Part shown: in pieces, positions 47,433-58,326 of the stretch
How the letters are laid out: every line of letters begins with the position of its first letter
How positions within the stretch are numbered: the first letter of the stretch is position 1
Source of the DNA: Chamaea fasciata
Taxonomy: Eukaryota; Chordata; Aves; Passeriformes; Sylviidae
Reading direction: 5' to 3'
Length of the DNA: 64,000 nt
NCBI GenBank assembly: GCA_029207755.1
Contig: JARCOQ010000220.1
Location: forward strand, 62,001 to 126,000
The notes under the pieces: model-generated
What the model was told of the DNA's origin: nothing
Database searches by the model: none
What the model saw: the letters and a program-made list of their open reading frames with translations, nothing else
Position numbers and translations under genes: made by a program

Positions 47433-48475
47433 TTTACAGGATTTCACGGGGTTTTGCGGGATCTTGCGGGGCTTTGTGGGGTTCTGCGGGTTTTTATAGG
47501 ATTTTGTGGGGTTTCACGGGATTTCATGGGGTTTTGGTGGATTTTGCGGGATTTTGGCGGATTTTGCGGGGTTTTGCGGGATTCCATGGGGTCTTGTGGG
47601 ATTTCACGGGATTCGGGGGGGAGTTTGAGGGGTTTCACAGGATTTTGTGGGATTTTGTGGGATTTTGTGGGATTTTCCACAGGGTTTTATGGGATTTCAC
47701 GGGTTTTGTGGGATTTCTCGGGGCTCTGCGGGACTTCGTGGGATTTTCTGGGATTTCGTGGTATTTTGCAGGGTTTTGTGGGGTTTCACAGGATTTCCCA
47801 GGATTTTGTGGGATTTCCCAGGATTTTGTGGGATTTTGTGGGATTTCACAGGATTTTGTGGGATTTTTGCAGCATTTCCCAGGATTTTGTGGGATTTCCC
47901 AGGGTTTTGTGGGGTTTCACAGGATTTCCCAGGATTTTGTGGGATTTCCCAGGATTTTGTGGGATTTTTGCAGCATTTCCCAGGATTTTGCGGGATTTCA
48001 CAGGTTTTAGTGGGACTTCATGGGATTTTGCGGGATTTTGCAGGATTTTGTGGGATTTCACAGGATTTTGTGGGATTTCGCAGGATTTTGCAGGGTTTTG
48101 TGGGATTTTTGCAGCATTTCACAGGATTTTGTGGGATTTCACAGGATTTCCCAGGATTTTGTGGGATTTTTGCAGCATTTCCCAGGATTCTGTGGGATTT
48201 CGCAGGATTTTGTGGGATTTTGTGGGATTTCGCAGGATTTTGTGGGATTCTGTGGGATTTCGCAGGATTTTGTGGGATTCTGTGGGATTTCACAGGATTT
48301 TGTGGGATTTTGCGGGATTTCGCAGGATTTTGTGGGATTTTGCGGGATTTCGCAGGGTTTCGTGGGATCTCACGGAGTTTTACAGGATTTTTGTGGGATT
48401 TCCCAGGGTTTCGGGGGTTTTCAGGGGTTTTGGGGTCTTTCCTGGGTTTGGGATGGTTCTCAGGGCCGTGTCCCC
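47433..48475. repeat. Minisatellite, about 20-bp unit GGATTTTGTGGGATTTCACA
   Basis: Units of TTTTGTGGGATTTCACAGG, with TTTCCCAG, TTTCGCAG and TTTTTGCAGC variants, run for 1 kb. The array is G/T-rich on the sense strand, opposite in strand bias to the array before it. Most units contain a pyrimidine-AG that resembles a weak 3' splice site. Confidence 0.93.
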
Positions 48476-48479
48476 GCGG

Positions 48480-51034
48480 TGCTGCCACCGTGAGGGCCGT
48501 GCTCTGGTTTGGGGTGTTTTGGGATGTTTTGGGGTATTTTGGGGTGTTTCTGGGGTATTTTTGGGGTGTTTTGGGGTGTTTTGGGGTGTTTTTGGGGTTC
48601 TGAGGCCGCTGTCCCCGCAGCCATGAGGGCCGTGCTCTGGTTTGGGGTATTTTGGGATGTTTTGGGGGTTTTTTTTTGGGTGCTTTGGGGTATTTTGGGG
48701 TGTTTTTGGGGTGTTTCTGGGCTATTTTGGGGTGTTTTGGGGTGTTTTTGGGGGTTCTGAGGCCGCTGTCCCCGCAGCCATGAGGGCCGTGCTCTGGTTT
48801 GGGATGTTTTGGGGTAATTTGGGGTATTTTGGGATGTTTTGGGGTAATTTGGGGTGGTTTTGGGGTGTTTGGGGGTGTTCTGGGGTGTTTCTGGGGTGTT
48901 TTGGTGTTCTGAGGCCGCTGTCCCCGCAGCCATGAGGACCGTGCTCTGGTTTGGGGTGTTTTGGGATGTTTTGGGGTATTTTGGGGTGGTTTTGGGGGTT
49001 TTTGGGGTGGTTTTCGGGTATTTTTTGGGGTGTTTCTGGGGTATTTTTGGGGTGTTTTGGGGTGTTCTGGGGTGTTTCTGGGGGTTCTGAGGCCGCTGTC
49101 CCCGCAGCCATGAGGGCCGTGCTCTGGTTTGGGGTGTTTTGGGATGTTTTGGGGTATTTTGGGGTGGTTTGGGGGGTTTTTGGGGTGTTTCTGGGGTATT
49201 TTGGGGTGTTCTGGGGTGTTTCTGGGGTGTTTTTGGGGGTTCTGAGGCCGCTGTCCCCGCAGCCATGAGGGCCATGCTCTGCTTTGGGGTATTTTGGGGT
49301 TTTTTGGAGTATTTTGGGGTAATTTGGGGTGGTTTTGGGGTGTTTGGGGGTGTTCTGGGGTGTTTCTGGGGTGTTTTGGTGTTCTGAGGCCGCTGTCCCC
49401 GCAGCCATGAGGACCGTGCTCTGGTTTGGGGTGTTTTGGGATGTTTTGGGGTATTTTGGGGTGGTTTTGGGGGTTTTTGGGGTGGTTTTCGGGTATTTTT
49501 TGGGGTGTTTCTGGGGTATTTTTGGGGTGTTCTGGGGTGTTCTGGGGTGTTTCTGGGGGTTCTGAGGCCGCTGTCCCCGCAGCCATGAGGGCCGTGCTCT
49601 GGTTTGGGGTATTTTGGGATGTTTTGGGGGTTTTTGGGGTGGTTTGGGGGTATTTTGGGGTGTTTCTGGGGTATTTTGGGGGTGTTTTGGGGTGTTTTGG
49701 GGTGTTTCTGGGGGTTCTGAGGCTGCTGTCCCCGCAGCCATGAGGGCCGTGCTCTGGTTTGGGGTGTTTTGGGATGTTTTGGGGTAATTTGGGGTATTTT
49801 GGGATGTTTTGGGGTAATTTGGGGTGTTCTGGGGTATTTTTGGGTGTCTTGGGGTGTTTTTGGGGGTTCTGAGGCCGCTGTCCCCGCAGCCATGAGGGCC
49901 GTGCTCTGGTTTGGGGTGTTTTGGGATGTTTTGGGGTATTTTGGGGTGGTTTGGGGGGTTTTTGGGGTGGTTTTGGGGTATTTTGGGGTGTTTCTGGGGT
50001 ATTTTTGGGGTGTTTTGGGGTGTTTTGGGGTGTTTCTGGGGGTTCTGAGGCCGCTGTCCCCGCAGCCATGAGGGCCGTGCTCTGGTTTGGGGTGTTTTGG
50101 GATGTTTTGGGGTATTTTGGGGTGGTTTGGGGGGTTTTTGGGGTGTTTTGGGGTATTTTGGGGTGTTTCTGGGGTATTTTTGGGGTGTTTTGGGGTGTTT
50201 TGGGGTGTTTCTGGGGGTTCTGAGGCCGCTGTCCCCGCAGCCATGAGGGCCATGCTCTGCTTTGGGGTATTTTGGGGTTTTTTGGAGTATTTTGGGGTAA
50301 TTTGGGGTGGTTTTGGGGTGTTTGGGGGTGTTCTGGGGTGTTTCTGGGGTGTTTTGGTGTTCTGAGGCCGCTGTCCCCGCAGCCATGAGGACCGTGCTCT
50401 GGTTTGGGGTGTTTTGGGATGTTTTGGGGTATTTTGGGGTGGTTTTGGGGGTTTTTGGGGTGGTTTTCGGGTATTTTTTGGGGTGTTTCTGGGGTATTTT
50501 TGGGGTGTTTTGGGGTGTTCTGGGGTGTTTCTGGGGGTTCTGAGGCCGCTGTCCCCGCAGCCATGAGGGCCGTGCTCTGGTTTGGGGTATTTTGGGATGT
50601 TTTGGGGGTTTTTGGGGTGGTTTGGGGGTATTTTGGGGTGTTTCTGGGGTGTTTTGGGGTGTTTTGGGGTGTTTCTGGGGGTTCTGAGGCCGCTGTCCCC
50701 GCAGCCATGAGGGCCGTGCTCTGGTTTGGGGTGTTTTGGGATGTTTTGGGGTAATTTGGGGTATTTTGGGATGTTTTGGGGTAATTTGGGGTGTTCTGGG
50801 GTATTTTTGGGTGTCTTGGGGTGTTTTTGGGGGTTCTGAGGCCGCTGTCCCCGCAGCCATGAGGGCCGTGCTCTGGTTTGGGGTGTTTTGGGATGTTTTG
50901 GGGTATTTTGGGGTGGTTTGGGGGGTTTTTGGGGTGGTTTTGGGGTATTTTGGGGTGTTTCTGGGGTATTTTTGGGGTGTTTTGGGGTGTTTTGGGGTGT
51001 TTCTGGGGGTTCTGAGGCCGCTGTCCCCGCAGCC
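48480..51034 (+). repeat. Minisatellite carrying copied PNOC exon-2 acceptor and start codon, 142-178-bp unit, 15 decoys
   Basis: Each unit contains GAGGCCGCTGTCCCCGCAG, CCATGAGGGCCGTGCTCTGG and then G/T-rich filler (TTTTGGGGTGTTTTGGGG). The same 36-39 bp forms the real acceptor and first six codons of PNOC exon 2 at 51035. Decoy ATGs are at 48623, 48780, 48932, 49110, 49265, 49407, 49585, 49740, 49892, 50068, 50243, 50385, 50563, 50707 and 50859. A degenerate copy with GTG stands at 48490. Units 49265-50068 and 50243-51035 are two versions of one six-unit block. Confidence 0.95.
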
Positions 51035-51157
51035 ATGAGGGCCGTGCTCTGGGACCTGCTGCTGCTCTGCCTGTTCGCCCGCGCGCGCGGCGACTGCCGG
51101 GGCGACTGCCTGCACTGCGACCGCCAGCTCTTCTACCGCGACAGCTTCGACGTCCTC
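51033..51157 (+). CDS. PNOC: PNOC coding exon 1 (signal peptide and first cysteines)
   Basis: After acceptor CCGCTGTCCCCGCAG the exon has CC, then ATG at 51035, and encodes 41 residues: MRAVLWDLLLLCLFARARG (a signal peptide, probable cleavage near residue 19), then DCRGDCLHCDRQLFYRDSFD and VL, before a strong GTGAGT donor at 51158. The C-x3-C-x2-C pattern (Cys21, 25, 28) followed by DSFD matches the N-terminal cysteine module of prepronociceptin and other opioid precursors. The phase is 0. The start is chosen because it is the only ATG followed by a secretory signal; the 15 upstream ATG copies lead into G/T-rich filler. Confidence 0.93.
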
Positions 51158-51359
51158 GTGAGTGTCACCTGCCGGCCCCCGTCACCGCGGGCACGCTCAT
51201 CCCTCGGCCGGCGTCTGGGGACATCGGGAGCGTCCCCACCGCTGTCCCCTGGGCGCCTTCAATCAGAGAGGGGCTGGGCTCCGGGGGGATTCGGGCTTTG
51301 AGGAGAAGGTGCCACCTGCTGTCGTTGTCACTCCCAGGTGGGCACCGGGATGGTCCCCA

Positions 51360-52880
51360 GGGAGGGCGAGGATCCCGAATCGGGGCGAGGATCCCGAATC
51401 GGGGTGAAAATCCCAAATCAGGACAAAGATCTCAAATCAGGGCGAAGATCCCAAATCAGGGCGAGGATCCCGAATCGGGGTGAGGATCCCAAATCAGGGT
51501 GAAAATCCCAAATCAGGACAAAGATCCCAAATCAGGGCGAGGATCCCAAATCCGGGTGAAGATCCCAAATCAGGGTAAAAATCACAAATCAGGGCGAAGA
51601 TCCCAAATCAGGGCGAAGATCCCAAATCAGGGTGAAAATCCCAAATCAGGACAAAGATCCCAAATCAGGGCGAAGATCCCAAATCAGGGTGAAAATCCCA
51701 AATCAGGACAAAGATCCCAAATCAGGGCGAAGATCCCAAATCAGGGTAAAAATCACAAATCAGGGCAAAGATCCCAAATCAGGGTGAGGATCCCGAATCG
51801 GGGTGAGGATCCCAAATCAGGACAAAGATCCCAAATCAGGACAAAGATCCCAAATCAGGGTGTGATCCCAAAGCAGGGTGAAGATCTCAAATCAGGGTGA
51901 AGATCCCAAATCAGGGTGAAGATCCCAAATCAGGGTAAAAATCCCAAATCAGGACAAAGATCTCAAATCAGGACAAAGACCCCAAATCAGGGTGAGGATC
52001 CCAAATCAGGATAAAAATTCCAAATCAGGGTAAAAATCCCAAATCGGGGCGAGGATCCCAAATCAGGGTGTGATCCCAAATCAGGGTGTGACCCCAAATC
52101 AGGGCGAAGATCCCAAATCAGGGTGAACATCCCAAATCAGGGTGAAAATCCCAAATCAGGGTGAGGATCCCAAATCGGGGTGAAGACCCCAAATCAGGAC
52201 AAAGATCTCAAATCAGGGTGAAGATCCCAAATCAGGGTGAGGATCCCGAATCGGGGCGAGGATCCCGAATCGGGGTGAAAATCCCAAATCAGGACAAAGA
52301 TCTCAAATCAGGACAAAGATCCCAAATCAGGGCGAAGATCCCAAATCAGGGTAAAAATCACAAATCAGGGTGAGGATCCCAAATCGGGGTGAGGATCCCA
52401 AATCAGGGTGAAAATCCCAAATCAGGATGAGGATCCCAAATCAGGGTGAAAATCCCAAATCAGGATGAGGTTCCCAAAGCAGGGCGAGGATCCCAAATCA
52501 GGGTGAAAATCCCAAATCAGCACAAAGATCCCAAATCAGAGTGATCATCCCAAATCAGGGTGTGATCCCAAATCAGGGTGAAAATCCCAAATCAGGGTAA
52601 AAATCACAAATCAGGGTGAGGATCCCAAATCGGGGTGAGGATCCCAAATCAGGGTGAAGATCCCAAATCAGGGTGTGATCCCAAATCAGGGCAAAGATCC
52701 CAAATCGGGGTGAGGATCCCAAATCAGGGTGAAGATCCCAAATCGGGGTAAAAATCGCAAATCGGGGTGAGGATCCCAAATCAGGGCAAAGATCCCAAAT
52801 CAGGACAAAGATCCCAAATCAGGACAAAGATCCCAAATCAGGACAAAGATCCCAAATCAGGGTGAGGATCCCAAATGGAA
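51360..52880. repeat. Minisatellite, 19-bp unit GATCCCAAATCAGGGTGAA, about 80 copies
   Basis: Units alternate GGGTGAA, GGGCGAA, GGACAAA and GGGTGAG endings, and AAATCAGG with GAATCGGGG. Blocks such as the pair of CGAATCGGGGCGAGGATCCC units recur near 51380 and 52250, which indicates duplication of longer segments. Confidence 0.95.
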
Positions 52881-53424
52881 GTGAAGACCCCCGACCAGGA
52901 CGGTCCCAGGACCCCAAACATCCCCGTCTCCCCATCCCGAACCCCAAACCCCTCCTGCGGATCCCCCAAAATCCCGCCGGGAGCCCCAGAAAGGGCGGGC
53001 CGAGCCCGGAGAACCCACAACTCCTCCAGCTCTCCACGCGGGTCGGGAAGAGCCGTGGAACCGAAATTTTGGTTTTTTGGTGGTTTTTTTTTTTTTCCCA
53101 GCCCCTAAATCCTCTTTTTTTCCCCTTCTCGTGTCCCGGGATTTTCGATCACCTCTCCCGATTTTTTGGGATCATCCCAAAATGCCGAATCCCACCAGGT
53201 GTCCCCGTCCCCGCCCGTTCCCGAAAGGAGCCGGCAGCTTGGAAACCCTCAGGGTCGGGAAATCTCCTCCCCCCAAAAAAAACCAACCCAGGAAGAACCA
53301 GAAAGCTCCAGGTGCCACCAAACTTTGGGGAGCCGCCAGCCCGCTTCGGCCCCAAAAACGTTTGGGTTTGAAGGCACCAGAACCGGGGTGGGACCCCTGG
53401 GGCAGGTCCTGTCCCAAAGCCACA

Positions 53425-54345
53425 GCGGCTCCGTGGTGGGATCTGGGGTCTCCTGGACCTCGTGGTGGGATTTGGGATCTCCTGGACCTCGTGGTGGGAT
53501 TTGGGGTCTCCTGAACTTCATGGTGGGATTTGGGGTCTCCTCAGCCTCGTGGTGGGATTTGGGATCTCCTGGACCTCGTGGTGGGATTTGGGATCTCCTC
53601 AGGATCTGTTCAGGCTGGAAGAAGCCTCGTGGTGGTATTTGGGATCTCCTGAACCTCGTGGTGGGATCTGGGGTCTCCTGAAATTCATGACAGGATCTGG
53701 GGTCTCCTGAACCTCGTGGTGGGATTTGGGATCTCCTGATCCTCGTGGTGGGATCTGGGGTCTCCTGATCCTCGTGGTGGGATCTGGGGTCTCCTGAACC
53801 TCGTGGTGGGATTTGGGGTCTGCTGAACCTCGTGGTGGGATTTGGGATCTCCTGATCCTCGTGGTGGGATCTGGGGTCTCCTGGACCTCGTGGTGGGATT
53901 TGGGGTCTCCTGAGCTTCATGATGGGATTTGGGGTCTCCTCAGCCTCGTGGTGGGATTTGGGGTCTCCTCAGGATCTGTTCAGGCTGGAAGAAGCCTCGT
54001 GGTGGGATTTGGGATCTCCTGAGCCTCATGGTGGGATTTGGGGTCTCCTGATCCTCGTGGTGGGATTTGGGGTCTCCTGAGCTTCAAGATGGGATTTGGG
54101 GTCTCCTGAACCTCTTGGTGGGATTTGGGGTCTCCTAAGCCTCATGGTGGGATCTGGGGTCTGCTGAGGCTCCTGGTGGTATTTGGGGTCTCCTGAACTT
54201 CGTGGTGGGATTTGGGATCTCCTGAGCCTCGTGGTGGGATCTGGGGTCTGCTGAGGCTCCTGGTGGGATTTGGGATCTCCTGAACTTCGTGGTGGGATTT
54301 GGGATCTCCTGAGCCTCGTGGTGGGATCTGGGGTCTGCTGAGGTC
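53425..54345. repeat. Minisatellite, 29-bp unit, about 31 copies
   Basis: The unit is CTCGTGGTGGGATTTGGGGT then CTCCTGAAC, with GATCTCC, TGATC and TTCATGATGG variants. A longer block with AGGATCTGTTCAGGCTGGAA occurs twice (53598 and 53968). Confidence 0.95.
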
Positions 54346-54714
54346 CAGTTTGGGCTGGAAGAAGTCTGGTGGTGGGATCTGAGGTCTCATTTGGATCAGA
54401 AGAAGCCTCGTGGTGGGATTTGGGGTCACCGCCGGGGCTGGTGGCACCTTCCTGGTGGCCGAGGTGACAATGACGAGAGGTCCTGCCGAGGTCTGGTGGC
54501 CTGGAGACCTCCTGGGTGTCCTCCAGCTGGCTCGGGGTGTGAGCAGGTCCCCGCCGTCCCATCCGCACGGGAATTCCGTGGATTTCTGGGCCAAAAAAAA
54601 GGAGGTTTTGGTGCATTTCCAGGAGGAAATCCCGGATTCGTTCCAGTGGGGAGGAGCTCGGAGGGGGAAAAAGGGATAAAACCCCAAATTTAGGGTTTGA
54701 GGGAGAGAGCGGGA

Positions 54715-55660
54715 TCAAAACCCCACAACAAGGCCGGGTTTGGTGACACCAAAACCCCACAGCGGGGTCAGGTTTGGGGTCAGGGACACCAAAACCCCAC
54801 AGCGGGGTCAGGTTTGGGGTCAGGGACACCAAAACCCCACAGCGGGGTCAGGTTTGGGTTTGGGGACACCAAAACCCCACAGCGGGGTCAGGTTTGGGTT
54901 TGGGGACACCAAAACCCCACAGCGGGGTCAGGTTTGGGGTCAGGGACACCAAAACCCCACAGCGGGGTCAGGTTTGGGTTTGGTGACACCAAAACCCCAC
55001 AGCGGGGTCAGGTTTGGGGTCAGGGACACCAAAACCCCACAGCGGGGTCAGGTTTGGGTTTGGGGACACCAAAACCCCACAGCGGGGTCAGGTTTGGGGT
55101 CAGGGACACCAAAACCCCACAGCGGGGTCAGGTTTGGGGTCGGTGACACCAAAACCCCACAGCGGGGTCAGGTTTGGGTTTGGGGACACCAAAACCCCAC
55201 AGCGGGGTCAGGTTTGGGTTTGGGGACACCAAAACCCCACAGCGGGGTCAGGTTTGGGTTTGGGGACACCAAAACCCCACAGCGGGGTCAGGTTTGGGTT
55301 TGGGGACACCAAAACCCCACAGCGGGGTCAGGTTTGGGTTTGGGGACACCAAAACCCCACAGCGGGGTCAGGTTTGGGGTCGGTGACACCAAAACCCCAC
55401 AGCGGGGTCAGGTTTGGGGTCGGTGACACCAAAACCCCACAGCGGGGTCAGGTTTGGGGTCAGTGACACCAAAACCCCACAGCGGGGTCAGGTTTGGGGT
55501 CAGGGACACCAAAACCCCACAGCGGGGTCAGGTTTGGGTTTGGGGACACCAAAACCCCACAGCGGGGTCAGGTTTGGGGTCAGGGACACCAAAACCCCAC
55601 AGCGGGGTCAGGTTTGGGGTCAGGGACACCAAAACCCCACAGCGGGGTCAGGTCTGCGGT
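54715..55660. repeat. Highly regular 40-bp minisatellite, about 23 copies
   Basis: Every unit is exactly 40 bp: AAAACCCCACAGCGGGGTCA then GGTTTGGGGTCAGGGACACC. The second half comes in three main versions (GGGGTCAGGGACACC, GGGTTTGGGGACACC, GGGGTCGGTGACACC). The first half is invariant except at the array edges. No length variation is seen in over 900 bp. Confidence 0.96.
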
Positions 55661-55989
55661 CGGTGGAGAAGATTTGATTCATGGAGGAGAAGAGGGCTTG
55701 GCCTCCATCCCGGTGTCCCGTGACCTCCGGGAGGACAATCCCGGCGCGGCCAGACCCCGAGGGCCGGGAATTCCTCAGGAGATCGGGGCGGGAGAAGCTC
55801 GGCCGGTGCTGCGGAGCTCTCAGGGCTGGTGGGACCTCGCGGGGTTCTGCTGCCACCCAGAGGAACGTTCCAGCTGGAGGAACCTCGGGAGGAGCAGCGA
55901 AGTTCTGTCCCCGGCTCCGGGAGCCAGGGCGTGCCCTGGGGACGGGACAGAGGTCCTGTCACACCTGCGCTGTCCTGGCCCACCTCCAA

Positions 55990-56520
55990 TGTCCCATCCC
56001 TCCACTCTCCTGCCCCACCTCCATCCCGTCCCACCTCCATCCCGTCCCACCTCCATCCCGTCCCACCTCCATCCTGTCCTGTCCCACCTCCATCCCACCC
56101 CACCTCCATCCCACCCCACCTCCATCCTGTCCCACCTCCATCCCGTCCCACCTCCATCCTGTCCTGTCCCACCTCCATCCCACCCCACCTCCATCCCACC
56201 CCACCTCCATCCTGTCCCACCTCCATCCCGTCCCACCTCCATCCTGTCCTGTCCCACCTCCATCCCACCCCACCTCCATCCTGCCCCACCTCCATCCCAT
56301 CCCACCTCCATCCCGCCCCACCTCCATCCTGCCCTACCTCCATCCCGTCCCACCTTCATCCCGCCCCACCTCCATCCCATCCCACCTCCATCCCGCCCCA
56401 CCTCCATCCCGCCCCACCTCCATCCCATCCCACCTCCATCCCGTCCCACCTCCATCCTGTCCTGTCCCACCTCCATCCTGCCCCACCTCCACTTCCCGTC
56501 CCACCCCACCTCCACCATCT
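55990..56520. repeat. Pyrimidine-rich minisatellite, 16-bp unit CACCTCCATCCCGTCC
   Basis: About 33 units. Some are extended by CTGTCCTGTCC, and these extended units recur at about 105-bp spacing near the left end. The pyrimidine-rich strand is the PNOC sense strand. Confidence 0.94.
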
Positions 56521-56633
56521 CGTACCTGATGATGTCTGGGGTGAAGGTCCCAGCAGAGCTCAGGGCGGGCGCGTGGAATTCAGGGAGGAATCGGGATTGG
56601 TGCCGCTCCCAGCAAAGGCGGCCTGGGGCAGGG

Positions 56634-57075
56634 AGGTTGGAGAGGGACACTGATCATCTCCACCACCCTCGGCTCCTCTGGGAGCTCAGCACGGGACCGG
56701 GGAGGAGACACCTCTGGGGACAGGAGGTTGGAGAGGGACACTGATCATCTCCACCACCCTCGGCTCCTCTGGGAGCTCAGCACGGGGCCAGGGAGGAGAC
56801 ACCTCTGGGGACAGGAGGTTGGAGAGGGACACTGATCATCTCCACCACCCTCGGCTCCTCTGGGAGCTCAGCACGGGGCCAGGGAGGAGACACCTCTGGG
56901 GACAGGAGGTTGGAGAGGGACACTGATCATCTCCACCACCCTCGGCTCCTCTGGGAGCTCAGCACGGGGTCAGGGAGGAGACACCCCCGGTGATGGGACC
57001 AGGGGAGCGCTGAGGAACATCTCCTGCACCTTCAGTTCCTCTGGGAGCTCAGCACGGGGTCAGGGAGGAGACACC
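56634..57075. repeat. Minisatellite, 91-bp unit, about 5 copies
   Basis: Units contain GGTTGGAGAGGGACACTGAT, CATCTCCACCACCCTCGGCT and CCTCTGGGAGCTCAGCACGG. The first four are almost identical. The fifth is degenerate (ACACCCCCGGTGATGGGACC). Confidence 0.94.
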
Positions 57076-57244
57076 CCCGGTGCCGGGGCCCGGGGAGCGC
57101 TGAGGAGCTGCCGGCCCCTTTTCCCGGGAGCGTTTCCCAGTGTGGGCTGCGGGCGTGGGCCGGGAGCGGTGGGAACGCCGGGAACCGACGGCGCTCTGCG
57201 CCATCCCTTCCCACCCAACCCTGCCACCACCCTGGCCCGGCCAA

Positions 57245-58322
57245 TCCATCCCCTGCTGGTGTCCCTGCTGGTGTCCCTGCTGTCCCCGATGATGTGTCTG
57301 ATGATGTCCTTGATGCTGTCCCTGGTGATGTCCCTGGTGATGTCACTGGTGATGTCCCTGGTGACGTCCCTGCTGTCCCTAATGATGTCCCTGGTGACGT
57401 CCCTGCTGCTGTCCCTGATGTCCCTGCTGTGCCTGACAGTGTCCCCGACGATGTCCCTGATGATGACGGTGTCCCTGACGATGCCCCTGATGTCCCTGTT
57501 GTCCCTGCTGATGTCCCTGAGGACGTCCCTGGTGACGTCCCTGCTGCTGTCCCTGATGTCCCTGTTGTGCCTGACTGTGTCCCTGACTGTGTCCCTGATG
57601 ATGACGGTGTCCCTGACGATGTCCCTGCTGCTGTCCCTGACAATGTCCCCGATGTCCCCACTGTCCCTGACGATGCCCCTGATGATGTCCCGGATGTCCC
57701 TACGATGTCCCTGCTCTCCCTGATGTCCCTGCCGATGTCCCTGCTGTCTCTGATGTCCCTGCTGCTGTCTCTGATGTCCCTGCTGTCCCTGCTGATGTCC
57801 CTGCTGATGTCCCTGGTGATGTCCCTGCCGTCTCTGATGTCCCTGCTGATGTCCCCACTGATGTCCCTGCTGTCCCTGCTGATGTCCCTGCTGATGTCCC
57901 TGCTGATGTCCCCCACTGACGTCTCTGATGTCCCTGCTGTCCCTGGTGATGTCCCTGCTGATGTCCATGGTGATGTCCCTGCTGTCCCTGCTGTCCCTGC
58001 TGTCCCCACTGATGTCCCTGCCGTCCCTGCCGATGTCCCCGCTGACGTCTCTGATGTCCCTGCTGATGTTTCTGATGTCCCTGCCGATGTCCCTGCCGAT
58101 GTCCCTGCTGTCCCTGCCGATGTCCCTGCCGATGTCCCTGCTGTCCCTGCCGATGTCCCTGCCGTCCCTGCCGATGTCCCTGCTGTCTCTGATGTCCCTG
58201 CTGCTGTCCCCACTGATGTCCCTGCTGTCCCTGCCGATGTCCCTGCCGACGTCCCCGCTGACGTCCCTGATGTCCGCCGTGACCGTCCCTGGTCCCCGCT
58301 GACGCTGTCCCCTACGTCCCTG
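57245..58322. repeat. Minisatellite of GATGTCCCTGCT units (9/12/15 bp) ending at the PNOC exon acceptor
   Basis: Units GATGTCCCTGCT, GTCCCTGCT, GATGTCCCTGCC and GACGTCTCT run to within a few bases of the CCCTGGCAG acceptor at 58326. Because all unit lengths are multiples of three, frames stay open (DVPAVPADVP and MSLLSL types on the plus strand, GTSAGTAGTS on the minus). The upstream piece 57075-57245 is GC-rich and unique. Confidence 0.93.
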
Positions 58323-58326
58323 GCAG

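Larger units (their letters stand above)
41866..51032 (+). other. PNOC: PNOC intron 1 (9.2 kb, half or more tandem repeats)
   Basis: The intron runs from GTAGGA to CCGCTGTCCCCGCAG. The left part (41866-44560) holds homopolymer A/T tracts (for example 42319-42332, 42628-42658, 42737-42757) and no exon. The right part consists of four consecutive arrays, listed separately, that reach the acceptor. Confidence 0.6.
51158..58326 (+). other. PNOC: PNOC intron 2 (7.2 kb, mostly tandem repeats)
   Basis: The intron runs from GTGAGT to CTACGTCCCTGGCAG. It contains six different arrays in series, separated by short unique pieces (51160-51355, 52885-53420, 54350-54740, 55660-55985). No exon is recognised in those pieces. 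Confidence 0.85.

Noticed and set aside
48018..51115. Very long proline/lysine-rich minus-strand open frames (up to about 900 codons)
   Set aside because: They are the antisense of the G/T-rich PNOC intron arrays, overlap one another in all three frames and contain no domain.
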